A stretch of 64,000 nucleotides of DNA, from assembly GCF_000719285.1 (NCBI RefSeq), contig NZ_JOFS01000005.1, positions 434,001 to 498,000 on the forward strand, given 5' to 3'. Positions within the stretch are counted from its first letter, which is position 1; each line of letters starts with the position of its first letter. Source of the stretch: Streptomyces bicolor (lineage in GTDB: Bacteria; Actinomycetota; Actinomycetes; Streptomycetales; Streptomycetaceae). A program made the position numbers and the translations under genes. Of the stretch, positions 1-8,451 are shown piece by piece. Under the pieces are notes generated by a model, which worked only from the letters and a program-made list of their open reading frames with translations, was not told where the DNA came from and ran no database searches.

Positions 1-276
1 CTCGCCGACTGCCTGGCGACCGACGCCGACGGACGCCCCTGTGTCGAGGCCAAGACTCCACTGGACCTGGAGCGCGACCTCCGCCTCCCCGGCGGCAACA
101 TCTTCCACCGCGAGCTGGCCTGGCCGTACGCCCAGGAGGACACCGGCCGCTGGGGCGTGGAGACACGGCACGCGAATGTGCTGCTGTGCGGGGCGGGTGC
201 CGTGCGCGGGGGAGGGGTGAGCGGGGTGCCCGGGCACAACGCGGCGATGGCAGTCCTGGAGGCGGCCGAGGCCTGA
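1..276 (+). CDS. NAD(P)/FAD-dependent oxidoreductase, phytoene-desaturase-like, C-terminal part
   Basis: Frame 1 is open from the window edge to a TGA at 274-276, so only the last 91 residues are present. The segment GGNIFHRELAWPY and the Gly-rich C-terminal end (CGAGAVRGGGVSGVPGHNAA) are typical of the phytoene desaturase-like / PYROXD2-like FAD oxidoreductases, in which this end closes the FAD-binding fold. The Rossmann motif that would confirm FAD binding lies upstream of the window. The substrate cannot be told. Family call is from recognisable C-terminal motifs, moderately sure; no neighbour in the window suggests a carotenoid pathway. Confidence 0.7.
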   Translation, partial: LADCLATDADGRPCVEAKTPLDLERDLRLPGGNIFHRELAWPYAQEDTGRWGVETRHANVLLCGAGAVRGGGVSGVPGHNAAMAVLEAAEA

Positions 277-346
277 CGCACATGCCCGCGGCGAGGAGGG
301 GTACTCCGCATAACGGACCATTCGTACTAGTCACGGGGAGGCCATC

Positions 347-538
347 ATGGCCGATCTCAGCCCCACTGACCTGCAGAAAGCCCTCCGCGGTGCCGACTAC
401 CCGACCGACCGGCAGCACCTGGTGGAGCGTGCCCGCAAGAACCATGCCGACGAGAAGATCGTCAGCCGACTGGACGGCATGAAGCGTGACCGCTTCGACG
501 GTCCGAACGACGTCCAGAAGGCCGTCTTCAACGAGTAG
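347..538 (+). CDS. DUF2795 domain protein (63 aa)
   Basis: A 63-residue protein starting MADLSPTDLQKALRGADYP and ending in a DUF2795-like pattern: LxxALRGxDYPxxRxxLVxxARxNxA, then a basic/acidic tail (KRDRFDGPNDVQKAVF). The ATG is preceded by GGGGAGG at 336-342, a strong ribosome binding site. DUF2795 proteins are small, soluble and common in actinobacteria; the pattern of alternating charged residues fits a small helical bundle, but no biochemical role is established. It stands alone between the oxidoreductase end and the convergent serine hydrolase. Confidence 0.85.
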   Translation: MADLSPTDLQKALRGADYPTDRQHLVERARKNHADEKIVSRLDGMKRDRFDGPNDVQKAVFNE

Positions 539-665
539 CGCGCCACGGATCCGGGCCGGGCGGCCACCTGGATGATCTCCTCCGGGCGTGGCGGACCGGC
601 CCGGTTTCCGAGCGAAAGCCTCTTTGGTCGCGCGCGCACCGCCCCACCCCGCTCCACATGAGGCG

Positions 666-2435
666 TCAGTTCGCCGAGGCGCTCCAGCCGCTCGCCGTGA
701 TCCGCGCCGCGTCCGCCGGCCGTGCCTCGTCGAAGAGGCCGCCATCGGGCGCCTCGACGCGCAGGCCGTCGACGTACGCGCCACGGCCCACGTAGAGCCG
801 GTCGGTCGCGTACCGCCAGCGGATCACCAACTGCCGGCTCGCGGGGAGTTGCGCCGCGAGCCGGTGCCAGACCCGCCCCGACCAGCCGGTGACCGTGCCG
901 TCCACGTGGTCCCGCGGCCGTTCGCCGTGCCGTGTCGTCGTGAAGGGGAGCGGCTGCCAGGCGGCGCCCCCGTCGGTGGTCGCCTCCAGGGTGAGGGTGT
1001 CCGCAGTCGGCTCGGTGTCCCACCACAAGGCACAACACAGTTGGGCGTCGCCCGAGGACGTGTCGAGCGGCGGGAGCGCGAGGGTCGCGGTCGTTGCGGT
1101 CGCCATTGCGGAGAACCATGCGGTACGACCGTGCCGCGGCCGTACCGGGACGGCCCGCGCCATGTTGTTGGCGGCGGCCACCCTGGGCGCCGAACCGGAG
1201 CGCCAACTGCGCACCGGATGCACGGAGTTGCCGAGTACGACGAGGAAGGATTCGGTCGTCGGGTCGAGGACCAGCGAGGTGCCGGTGAACCCGGTGTGCC
1301 CCGCGGTGCGCGGGGTGGCCATCGCGCCCATGTACCAGTGCTGGTAGAGCTCGAATCCGAGGCCGTGCTCGTCGCCGGGGAACGCTGTGTTGAAGTCGGT
1401 GAACATCAACTCCACCGACTCCGGCTCCAGGATGCGGGACCTGCCGTAGTGGCCGCCGTTGAGCAGCGTCCGGCCGAGGACCGCCAGGTCCCAGGCGGTC
1501 GAGAACACGCCCGCGTGGCCCGCGACCCCGCCGAGGCTGAAGGCGTTCTCGTCGTGCACCTCACCCCAGACGAGCCCACGGTCCAGACCGGACCAGGGCT
1601 TGCGGGCGTCCTCGGTCGCCGCGATCCTCGGTTTCCAGGCGGCGGGCGGGTTGTAGCGGGTGCGATGCATGCCGAGCGGGCCGGTGATCTCGTCGCGCAG
1701 GAGGGTGTCGAGCGGCCGGCCGGTGATCTTCTCCAGGACCAGTTGGAGGGATATCAGGTTCAGGTCCGAGTAGAGGTACCTCGTTCCCGGTGGGTTCAGC
1801 GGTGCCTCGTTCCAGATGAGCTGGAGCTTGTCCTCGTACGTAGGCGCGTTGTACAGCGGGATCCAGGCGCGGAACCCGGAGGTGTGGGTGAGGAGTTGAC
1901 GGATGGTCATTTCCTGCTTGCCGGCTCTGCCGAAGTCCGGCAGGTAGGAGGCGACGGTCGCCTCCAGTCCGAGCGCACCCCGCTCGATCTGCTGCACGGC
2001 CAGGATCGACGTGAACAGCTTGGACACCGAGGCCAGATCGAAGACGGTGTCCTCGGCCATGGGGATCTGCTGGTCAGCGGGTAACTCGACGCCGGTGTCG
2101 GTCTTCTCGTCGTACGCCCCGTAGCGCACCGCCATCCCGATCGGCTGGTGCAGGGCCACGGTGCCGCCACGCCCGGCGAGCAGGACGGCGCCCGCGTACC
2201 AGGGGTGCTTGGGGGAGGGGCCGAGGAACGCCTCGGCGTCGGTGACCAGTTGGCGAAGGTGGGCGGGGAGGAGGCCGGCCCGTTCGGGGGAGCCGTGGCG
2301 GAGAGTGGGATGCGCGGAGGCGGGGGCGGCGGCTGCGGCCGGGGCGACGGGTAAGGGCGCGAGGGCCAGGGCACCGCTCAAAGCCAAGCCGCCCAGCTGA
2401 CGGCGGGTAAGTCTGGGGGCCACTTCATCGGTCAT
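666..2435 (-). CDS. Tat-exported beta-lactamase-fold serine hydrolase (class C / EstB type)
   Basis: 589-residue secreted serine hydrolase. The N-terminus carries a twin-arginine signal (TRRQLGGLAL at residues 10-19, then an Ala/Pro-rich hydrophobic stretch to about residue 36). The catalytic SxxK motif is SVSK at 136-139 and the class C Tyr motif is YSDLN at 222-226; an HTG-containing segment (GHTGFTGTS) takes the place of the third KTG box. About 200 extra residues at the C-terminus form a separate beta-rich domain. The start is the ATG at 2435, with AGGAGGG 8 bases upstream; an upstream in-frame extension was rejected because it lacks a signal peptide. Family members are D-aminopeptidases, esterases or penicillin-binding-type enzymes; the substrate is unknown. 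It is divergent from the nitronate monooxygenase operon and shares its promoter region. Confidence 0.88.
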   Translation of the reverse strand: MTDEVAPRLTRRQLGGLALSGALALAPLPVAPAAAAAPASAHPTLRHGSPERAGLLPAHLRQLVTDAEAFLGPSPKHPWYAGAVLLAGRGGTVALHQPIGMAVRYGAYDEKTDTGVELPADQQIPMAEDTVFDLASVSKLFTSILAVQQIERGALGLEATVASYLPDFGRAGKQEMTIRQLLTHTSGFRAWIPLYNAPTYEDKLQLIWNEAPLNPPGTRYLYSDLNLISLQLVLEKITGRPLDTLLRDEITGPLGMHRTRYNPPAAWKPRIAATEDARKPWSGLDRGLVWGEVHDENAFSLGGVAGHAGVFSTAWDLAVLGRTLLNGGHYGRSRILEPESVELMFTDFNTAFPGDEHGLGFELYQHWYMGAMATPRTAGHTGFTGTSLVLDPTTESFLVVLGNSVHPVRSWRSGSAPRVAAANNMARAVPVRPRHGRTAWFSAMATATTATLALPPLDTSSGDAQLCCALWWDTEPTADTLTLEATTDGGAAWQPLPFTTTRHGERPRDHVDGTVTGWSGRVWHRLAAQLPASRQLVIRWRYATDRLYVGRGAYVDGLRVEAPDGGLFDEARPADAARITASGWSASAN

Positions 2436-2497
2436 CGTGAAACCCTCCTGGCGGGTGCCGAGCGTGTCAATGAGGCGTGTGCTTTCCTGAGGCGAGC

Positions 2498-2526
2498 AGA
2501 AAACTGACGGTGCATCAGAAAACCCC
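2498..2526 (+). promoter_or_regulatory. Operator-like dyad, CTGA-N7-TCAG followed by AAAACCC
   Basis: The imperfect dyad CTGACGGTGCATCAG occupies 2504-2518, flanked by AGAAAA upstream and AAAACCCC downstream. It lies 43 bases before the nitronate monooxygenase start and 68 bases before the divergent serine hydrolase start. An almost identical block with the same flanks occurs at 30773-30799, in front of the enoyl-CoA hydratase. Two matching copies in front of unlinked lipid-type catabolic operons suggest a shared TetR-like repressor site; no regulator gene for it was recognised in the window. Confidence 0.5.
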
Positions 2527-2561
2527 TTCCGTCCTCTGGAGGACTCCGGCATCCTGCGCCC

Positions 2562-3686
2562 ATGGAGACGGAGCTGAGCAAGAAACTGGGAGTCGAGCAC
2601 GCCATCTTCGGCTTCACGCCGTTCCCCGCCGTCGCCGCGGCCATCAGCCGGGCCGGCGGCTTCGGAGTGCTCGGCGCGGTCCGCTACACGGCCCCCGACG
2701 ACCTCAAACGCGACCTCGACTGGGTCGAGACCCATGTCGACGGCAGACCCTATGGCCTCGATGTCGTGATGCCCGCGAAGAAGGTGGAAGCGCCGAAAGA
2801 TCAAACACTGACCGAGGCCGACGTCGAGGCGATGATCCCGGAGGGGCACCGGCAGTTCGTCAGGGACACCCTCGCCAAGTACGGCGTGCCCGAACTGGCC
2901 GAGGGGGAGGCGTCCGGCTGGCGCATCACCGGGTGGATGGAGCAGGTCGCCCGCACCCAGCTCGACGTCGCCTTCGACTACCCGATCAAGCTGCTCGCCA
3001 ACGCCCTGGGCTCACCCCCCGCGGACGTGGTGGAACGCGCCCATGACCAGGGCGTCCTGGTCGCCGCGCTCGCGGGAAGCGCCCGGCACGCCGTCAAGCA
3101 CAAGGAGCGCGGCATCGACATCGTGGTCGCCCAGGGCTACGAGGCGGGCGGCCACACCGGTGAGATCGCCTCCATGGTGCTCACGCCGGAGGTCGTGGAG
3201 GCCGTCGATCCGCTGCCCGTACTGGCGGCCGGGGGCATCGGCAGCGGCCAACAGGTGGCTGCCGCACTCACCCTCGGTGCCCAAGGCGTGTGGCTGGGCT
3301 CCATATGGCTGACCACCACAGAGGCCGACCTCCACTCACCCGCCCTGACCCGCAAACTGCTCGCAGCCGGCTCCGGCGACACGGTGCGCTCGCGCGCCCT
3401 GACCGGAAAGCCCGCACGCCAGCTGCGCACCGAGTGGACCGACGCCTGGGACGACGCCCAGGGACCCGGCACCCTGCCCATGCCCCTGCAGGGCCTGCTG
3501 GTCGCCGAGGCCGTCTCGCGTATCCAGAAGTACGAGGTCGAGCCGCTGCTCGGCACGCCCGTCGGTCAGATCGTCGGCCGGATGAACAGCGAACGCAGTG
3601 TCCAGGCCGTCTTCGACGACCTCACCCGCGGCTTCGAGCGAGCCGTCGATCGCATCAACCGCATAGCCGGAAGGAGCGGCGAGTGA
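2562..3686 (+). CDS. Nitronate monooxygenase / 2-nitropropane dioxygenase family flavoprotein
   Basis: 374-residue TIM-barrel FMN enzyme of the NMO/NPD family. Diagnostic pieces are the N-terminal FGFTPFPAVAAAISRAGGFGVLGA, the flavin-site segment VAQGYEAGGHTGE with the His usually implicated in catalysis, and the phosphate-binding PVLAAGGIGSGQQVAAALTLGAQGVWLGSIW (given here in parts of the same region, residues about 190-250). Family members oxidise alkyl nitronates, but several actinobacterial relatives sit in acyl-CoA catabolic operons and act as enoyl reductases or unknown flavin oxidoreductases. It overlaps the next gene by 4 bases (GTGA), so the two are translationally coupled, which points to a role in fatty or aromatic acid breakdown. 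The start has no good Shine-Dalgarno; GGAGG lies about 20 bases away. Confidence 0.88.
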   Translation: METELSKKLGVEHAIFGFTPFPAVAAAISRAGGFGVLGAVRYTAPDDLKRDLDWVETHVDGRPYGLDVVMPAKKVEAPKDQTLTEADVEAMIPEGHRQFVRDTLAKYGVPELAEGEASGWRITGWMEQVARTQLDVAFDYPIKLLANALGSPPADVVERAHDQGVLVAALAGSARHAVKHKERGIDIVVAQGYEAGGHTGEIASMVLTPEVVEAVDPLPVLAAGGIGSGQQVAAALTLGAQGVWLGSIWLTTTEADLHSPALTRKLLAAGSGDTVRSRALTGKPARQLRTEWTDAWDDAQGPGTLPMPLQGLLVAEAVSRIQKYEVEPLLGTPVGQIVGRMNSERSVQAVFDDLTRGFERAVDRINRIAGRSGE

Positions 3687-5242
3687 CGAGCACCAGCACA
3701 CCCCCGGCAGGCTTCTGGGCGCAGGCCGCGGCCGACCCGCACCGCACGGTCCTCGTCGCCCCCGACGGCGAGGAGTGGACCGCCGGCCGTCTGCACGCCG
3801 CCGCCAACCGCCTCGTCCACGGTCTGCGCGCGGCGGGCATGGAGCGCGGCGACGCCTTCGCGGTCGTCCTGCCCAACAGCGCGGAGTTCTTCGCCGCGTA
3901 CCTGGCCGCCAGCCAGGCGGGCTTCTACCTGGTCCCGGTCAACCACCACTTCGTCGGCCCGGAGATCGCCTGGATCGTCGCGGACTCCGGTGCCAAGGTG
4001 CTCCTCGCCCACGAACGCTTCGCGGCCGCCGTGCGCAGCGCCGCGGACGAGGCGGGCCTGCCCGTCACCCACCGGTACGCGATCGGCCGGGTCGAGGGCT
4101 TCAGGCCGTACGCCGAACTCCTCGACGGCCAACCGGAGTCGGCGCCCGACGACCGCACCCTCGGCTGGGTCATGAACTACACCTCGGGCACCACCGGCCG
4201 ACCGCGCGGCATCCGGCGCCCGCTGCCCGGCAAGCTCCCCGAGGAGGCGTACCTGGGCGGCTTTCTCGGCATCTTCGGCATCCGCCCGTTCGACGACAAC
4301 GTGCACCTCGTCTGCTCGCCGCTCTACCACACCGCCGTGCTCCAGTTCGCGGGCGCGTCGCTGCACATAGGTCACCGCCTGGTCCTGATGGACAAGTGGA
4401 CGCCCGAGGAGATGCTCCGCCTGATCGACCGGGAGAAGTGCACCCACACGCACATGGTCCCGACCCAGTTCCACCGCCTCCTCGCCCTGCCCGAGGAGGT
4501 GCGCGCCCGCTACGACGTCTCCTCCATGCGGCACGCCATCCACGGCGCCGCCCCCTGCCCCGACCATGTGAAGCGGGCGATGCTCGACTGGTGGGGCCCG
4601 TGCGTGGAGGAGTACTACGCGGCCAGCGAGGGCGGCGGCGCCTTCGCCACCGCCGAGGACTGGCTGAAGAAACCGGGGACGGTCGGCAAGGCGTGGCCCA
4701 TCAGCGAACTCGCGATCTTCGACGACGACGGCAACCGGCTCCCGCCCGGCGAACTCGGCACCGTTTACCTGAAGATGAACACCGGCGGCTTCGCCTACCA
4801 CAAGGACGAGTCCAAGACGCGGAAGAACCGCATCGGCGACTTCTTCACCGTCGGCGACCTGGGTTGCCTCGACGAGGACGGCTACCTCTTCCTCCGCGAC
4901 CGCAAGATCGACATGATCATCTCCGGCGGCGTCAACATCTACCCGGCCGAGATCGAGTCCGCACTCCTCGCCCATCCCGCCGTCGCCGACGCGGCCGCCT
5001 TCGGTATCCCGCACGACGACTGGGGCGAGGAGGTCAAGGCCGTCGTCGAACCGGCCCCCGGGCACGAGCCCGGCCCCGCCCTGGCCGCCGCGATCCTCGA
5101 CCACTGCGCCGACCGGCTCGCCGGCTACAAGCGGCCCAAGAGCGTCGACTTCATCGCCGAGATGCCGCGCGACCCCAACGGCAAGCTGTACAAGCGGCGG
5201 TTGCGGGACCCGTACTGGGAGGGCCGGACGCGACCTGTGTGA
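3683..5242 (+). CDS. AMP-forming acyl-CoA synthetase (FadD4-like)
   Basis: 519-residue member of the ANL superfamily, converting a carboxylic acid to its CoA thioester through an acyl-adenylate. Seen motifs: the P-loop YTSGTTGRPRG near residue 170, YYAASEGGG in the A5 position, the hinge segment FLRDRKIDMIISGGVNIYPAEIE near residue 408-430, and the catalytic Lys in DPNGKLYKRR close to the end. Start is GTG 3683, overlapping the preceding TGA by 4 bases. The chain-length specificity cannot be read. With the nitronate monooxygenase it forms a two-gene operon, apparently controlled by the dyad at 2498-2526. Confidence 0.9.
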   Translation: MTSTSTPPAGFWAQAAADPHRTVLVAPDGEEWTAGRLHAAANRLVHGLRAAGMERGDAFAVVLPNSAEFFAAYLAASQAGFYLVPVNHHFVGPEIAWIVADSGAKVLLAHERFAAAVRSAADEAGLPVTHRYAIGRVEGFRPYAELLDGQPESAPDDRTLGWVMNYTSGTTGRPRGIRRPLPGKLPEEAYLGGFLGIFGIRPFDDNVHLVCSPLYHTAVLQFAGASLHIGHRLVLMDKWTPEEMLRLIDREKCTHTHMVPTQFHRLLALPEEVRARYDVSSMRHAIHGAAPCPDHVKRAMLDWWGPCVEEYYAASEGGGAFATAEDWLKKPGTVGKAWPISELAIFDDDGNRLPPGELGTVYLKMNTGGFAYHKDESKTRKNRIGDFFTVGDLGCLDEDGYLFLRDRKIDMIISGGVNIYPAEIESALLAHPAVADAAAFGIPHDDWGEEVKAVVEPAPGHEPGPALAAAILDHCADRLAGYKRPKSVDFIAEMPRDPNGKLYKRRLRDPYWEGRTRPV

Positions 5243-5287
5243 CCGAGGCCCGGCACGCGGGACACGTCGGCGGCTTGGCCGGCGGTG

Positions 5288-8197
5288 TCAGGGGCGAGTG
5301 CGGGAGAACGTCTCCCAGGCCCTGGCGAGACCGGCGGCATCCGTGCCGACCTTGCGGTAGACACAGGACAGCAACTGCCGCACGCCCTGCTCGGTGAGGC
5401 ACAGTTCCTTCGCGATCACCGGCACCGGGTGTCCCTGGAGGGCCAGTTCCGCCGTACGGCGCTCCCGGGCGGTCAGCGTGTCGGCCTGCGCGTACCGCAA
5501 CGGCAGCGGGCGCAGCCCGGCCGCCGAGAGCTCCTCCCTCGCGCGGGTGGCGAGCGCCTGCGCACCGCAGTGGACGGCGCATTCCAGGCCCTGGTAGAGG
5601 CGATCGGCGGCCTCCTGAAGGTGCCCGTCGCGGGACAGGGCGGCGCCGTGGCCGATCAGCGCGCGGGCGAGTTCGTAGGAGGCGGGGGACTGCTCCAGGT
5701 GCTCCACGGCCTCCGCGTGCAGCTTGAGCGCCGCCGGTCCGCCGGTCACCTCGGCCTCGACGTGCAGCGCCTGGCCGATCGTGGAGGCGGCGCCGAAGGC
5801 CCGGGCGCGCTTGACGGCGTCGCGGGCGAGGGAGAGCGCGCGTCCGGGTGCGGTGGGGGCGAGGGCGGACGCCAGGTGCGACTGCCAGGGGCACCAGGCC
5901 GGGTTGTGCCAGCCACGTGCGTCCAGCCAGTCCCCGACGGCGGACAGCAGTTCTGCCGCTTCGGAGTGCCGCCCCTCGGCCAGGAGCAGTTCGGCGTACA
6001 CCGTACGGGGGTCGGGGTAGATGACCGCGTTGGGGACGACCTCGCCGTAGCGGTAGGCGTCGGCGAGGCGACGCGCCTCGGCGGTGCGGCCGCGGGCGAG
6101 CAGGATCTGGATGAGGATGCCGATGGCGAACCACTGGGCGGGTACCGCTCCCGCGACACGGTTGGCGGTGTCCAGCCCGGCCCGTACGAAATCCTCCGCC
6201 TCGGGGAGGCAGCCGCGGCGGTAGCGGATGTACCCGAAGAGGGTCTGCCCCTGCGCGAGGTGGGAGCCGCGCCAGCCCATGCGCTCGCACTCGGCCATGC
6301 CTTTGGTGAACAGTTCCTCGGCCCGCCGAGGCTGGTCGCAGTACATGAACACCAGGGCGACCGAGACGGGCACCTCGAAGCCCCGGTTCTCGTCCGTCCA
6401 GCTCAGTCCGCCCCGCAGGGAGTCCTCCGCACAGGCGAGGACGGTCTGCCGGGGCTCACCGCGCACCATGGCGTCCCACGCCCGCAAACCGAGGATGTAC
6501 CGCTCCTCCAGACCCCGGCCGGTGAGCCGCTCGGCCAGCTGCGCCAGCCTGCGCGAGCGGGCGAACGAGTCGGGCTCATCGGCGCGGAAGGCGCTCCAGA
6601 CGAAATGATCGGCCTGCAGGCGCAGTCGGACGCGCGGATGGGCGGCGAGCCGTGCCTCGTCGGCGGACACAGTCGCCGCCTCGGCCAGCCGGTCGGTGTG
6701 GGCCAGCGCCTGGGTCAGCCGGTAGACGATGGAGGCCCGCAGGTCGGGATCCAGGTGGGGTTCGGCCAGTGCCTCCTGGAGATGGCTGACCGTGGCCGTG
6801 GGGTCGATCAGGAAGGTCGAGCACGCGAGCTCGTGGAGAAGGGCGGCCCGGTCCTCCGGAAGCGGCGGTTCCTGCAGGGCCCGGGCCAGCACGCGCCGGG
6901 CGGCCTCCGGAGCCCCGGCGCGAAGGGACTCACGGGCGGCCTCACGCAGGCATGCGACCACCTCCGGCCTGCCCTCGCAGGGAACCTCCAGCAGATGCCG
7001 GGCGGCGGCCGTCGGACCCAGCCCCGCCGCCCGGACGGCCTCCGCGGCCCTGTCGTGCAGACCGACCCGCAGGCCCGAGGGGATGGACCGGTAGATCGTC
7101 GTGGCGATCAGCGGGTGCACGAACTCGAGGCCGCCCCCGGGCGCCTGGCCGTAGGACAGGATCCGCGCGGCGCGCAGCTTCTCGGTCGCCTCCGCGGCGT
7201 CCTCGCTGCCGATCACCGCGAGGGCGGCGGCGAGCTCCGGTGACACCGGTGGACCCAGCACGGCCGCGGCATGGGCGAACCGGAGGGTGGTCGTGCCGAG
7301 CCCGCGAAGGCTCTCGATCAGGCCGGGGCCCTTGACCGCCGCGGCCAGGTCCCGCATCTCGGGCAACTCGTCCTGTGCGCCCTTCAGGTTCCGGTCGGCG
7401 AGCCTGATGGCGAGTTCGACGGCCTCGAACGGTCTCCCGCCGGTGACCGACCAGCACTCGTCGCAGAACCCGTCCTCGGCTCCGTCTCCCAGCTCGTCCC
7501 TGACGATCTGCGCCACACCGGCGGCGCTGAGCCGCGCCAGCGGGTGGGGGCGGTTCCCGTGGCGTTCGACGACCGTGCGGAAGGCGGCTGCCTCGGAGGG
7601 CAGTTCGTCGGGCCGGTAGGCGAGGACGAGCAGGAGCGGGAGATCGGCGGCCCGCGGGGTGAAGGAGGCGAGCCAGCCGAGGGACTCGAGATCGGCCCAG
7701 TGCAGGTCGTCCAGGAGCAGGACGAGGGGCGCCTTCATCGTGGCCAGGCGCGTCATGACCCAGTCGAGGCCGTCGCGCACCCCGGCCGGATCCGGTGCGG
7801 GGGCGGTGTCCGTCGCCTCCAGGCCGAGTGCCACGGCGACGATGTCGTACCAACTGCCCAGGAACGTACGGCGTTCGGCTTCGTCCATCGTGGCCAGGGC
7901 GGGCTGGACGAGCTGGCGCACCAGCCGGAACGCCAGCTCCTGTTCCTTCTCGCCACCGCGCGCCGAGAGCACCGTGAACCCGTGGGCCGTTGCGCGTGCG
8001 CGTGCCTTTGACAGGAGCGCCGTCTTGCCCAGCCCGGCCGGCCCTGTGAAGGCGAGCAGCTCGCTGGGCCGCGACCGCTGCATGCCGTCGGCGGCGTCGC
8101 GGAGGTCCGAGAACGCGGAGTCGAGCGCGTGGAGTTGGCGTTGCCGTTCCAGCAATGGGCGGGGCTCGGTGTTCGGTTGCCACGACCCATGCGCCAT
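5288..8197 (-). CDS. Large LuxR-family (LAL) ATP-binding transcriptional regulator
   Basis: 969-residue STAND-type regulator. Walker A is TGPAGLGKTALL (residues 51-62), Walker B is LVLLLDDLHWAD (158-169); a long helical repeat region resembling TPRs follows, and the last 65 residues are a LuxR-type helix-turn-helix (LTARERRTAELALQG and a recognition helix around LTEQGVRQLLSCVYRKVG). LALs are usually pathway-specific activators that bind a ligand and ATP. The ATG at 8197 is preceded by GGTAGGG. It lies downstream of the terpene synthase and P450 on the same strand, separated by a 254-base gap with a terminator, so it is a candidate activator of that cluster (inference from position). Confidence 0.93.
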   Translation of the reverse strand: MAHGSWQPNTEPRPLLERQRQLHALDSAFSDLRDAADGMQRSRPSELLAFTGPAGLGKTALLSKARARATAHGFTVLSARGGEKEQELAFRLVRQLVQPALATMDEAERRTFLGSWYDIVAVALGLEATDTAPAPDPAGVRDGLDWVMTRLATMKAPLVLLLDDLHWADLESLGWLASFTPRAADLPLLLVLAYRPDELPSEAAAFRTVVERHGNRPHPLARLSAAGVAQIVRDELGDGAEDGFCDECWSVTGGRPFEAVELAIRLADRNLKGAQDELPEMRDLAAAVKGPGLIESLRGLGTTTLRFAHAAAVLGPPVSPELAAALAVIGSEDAAEATEKLRAARILSYGQAPGGGLEFVHPLIATTIYRSIPSGLRVGLHDRAAEAVRAAGLGPTAAARHLLEVPCEGRPEVVACLREAARESLRAGAPEAARRVLARALQEPPLPEDRAALLHELACSTFLIDPTATVSHLQEALAEPHLDPDLRASIVYRLTQALAHTDRLAEAATVSADEARLAAHPRVRLRLQADHFVWSAFRADEPDSFARSRRLAQLAERLTGRGLEERYILGLRAWDAMVRGEPRQTVLACAEDSLRGGLSWTDENRGFEVPVSVALVFMYCDQPRRAEELFTKGMAECERMGWRGSHLAQGQTLFGYIRYRRGCLPEAEDFVRAGLDTANRVAGAVPAQWFAIGILIQILLARGRTAEARRLADAYRYGEVVPNAVIYPDPRTVYAELLLAEGRHSEAAELLSAVGDWLDARGWHNPAWCPWQSHLASALAPTAPGRALSLARDAVKRARAFGAASTIGQALHVEAEVTGGPAALKLHAEAVEHLEQSPASYELARALIGHGAALSRDGHLQEAADRLYQGLECAVHCGAQALATRAREELSAAGLRPLPLRYAQADTLTARERRTAELALQGHPVPVIAKELCLTEQGVRQLLSCVYRKVGTDAAGLARAWETFSRTRP

Positions 8198-8417
8198 GTG
8201 CCCTACCGCTTCCTGTCGTTTCCTCGGAGGACAGCGCAGAGCGTACGCCCCTGGTGGGCGCCCGGTTGAGGTGTTCGGGCACGAGATTGACAGAGAAGGA
8301 TGAACCTCGCGCCGAAGTGGTTCTCTTGTCCGCTCTTCGGGTAGTGAGGGTCGAATGAGGCCCTCTCGGTGAGCGGGCGTCGAGACGACCGGCAGTGGCC
8401 GTTCCGTGGAACCGTGC

Positions 8418-8441
8418 GCCCGCCGAACGGCCCCGGCGGGC
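8418..8441 (-). terminator. Hairpin terminator of the terpene synthase gene
   Basis: Perfect 7-bp stem GCCCGCC / GGCGGGC with a 10-base loop, starting 11 bases beyond the terpene synthase stop codon. There is no T-tract, as is usual for Streptomyces terminators. The rest of the 254-base gap to the LuxR gene shows no ORF. Confidence 0.6.
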
Positions 8442-8451
8442 ACACGGCGGC

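Noticed and set aside
397..1206. Long opposite-strand and shifted-frame ORFs over the serine hydrolase and most other genes
   Set aside because: High-GC shadow ORFs: Arg/Pro/Gly/Ala-rich, no family motifs, poor starts, third-position bias wrong for the frame.
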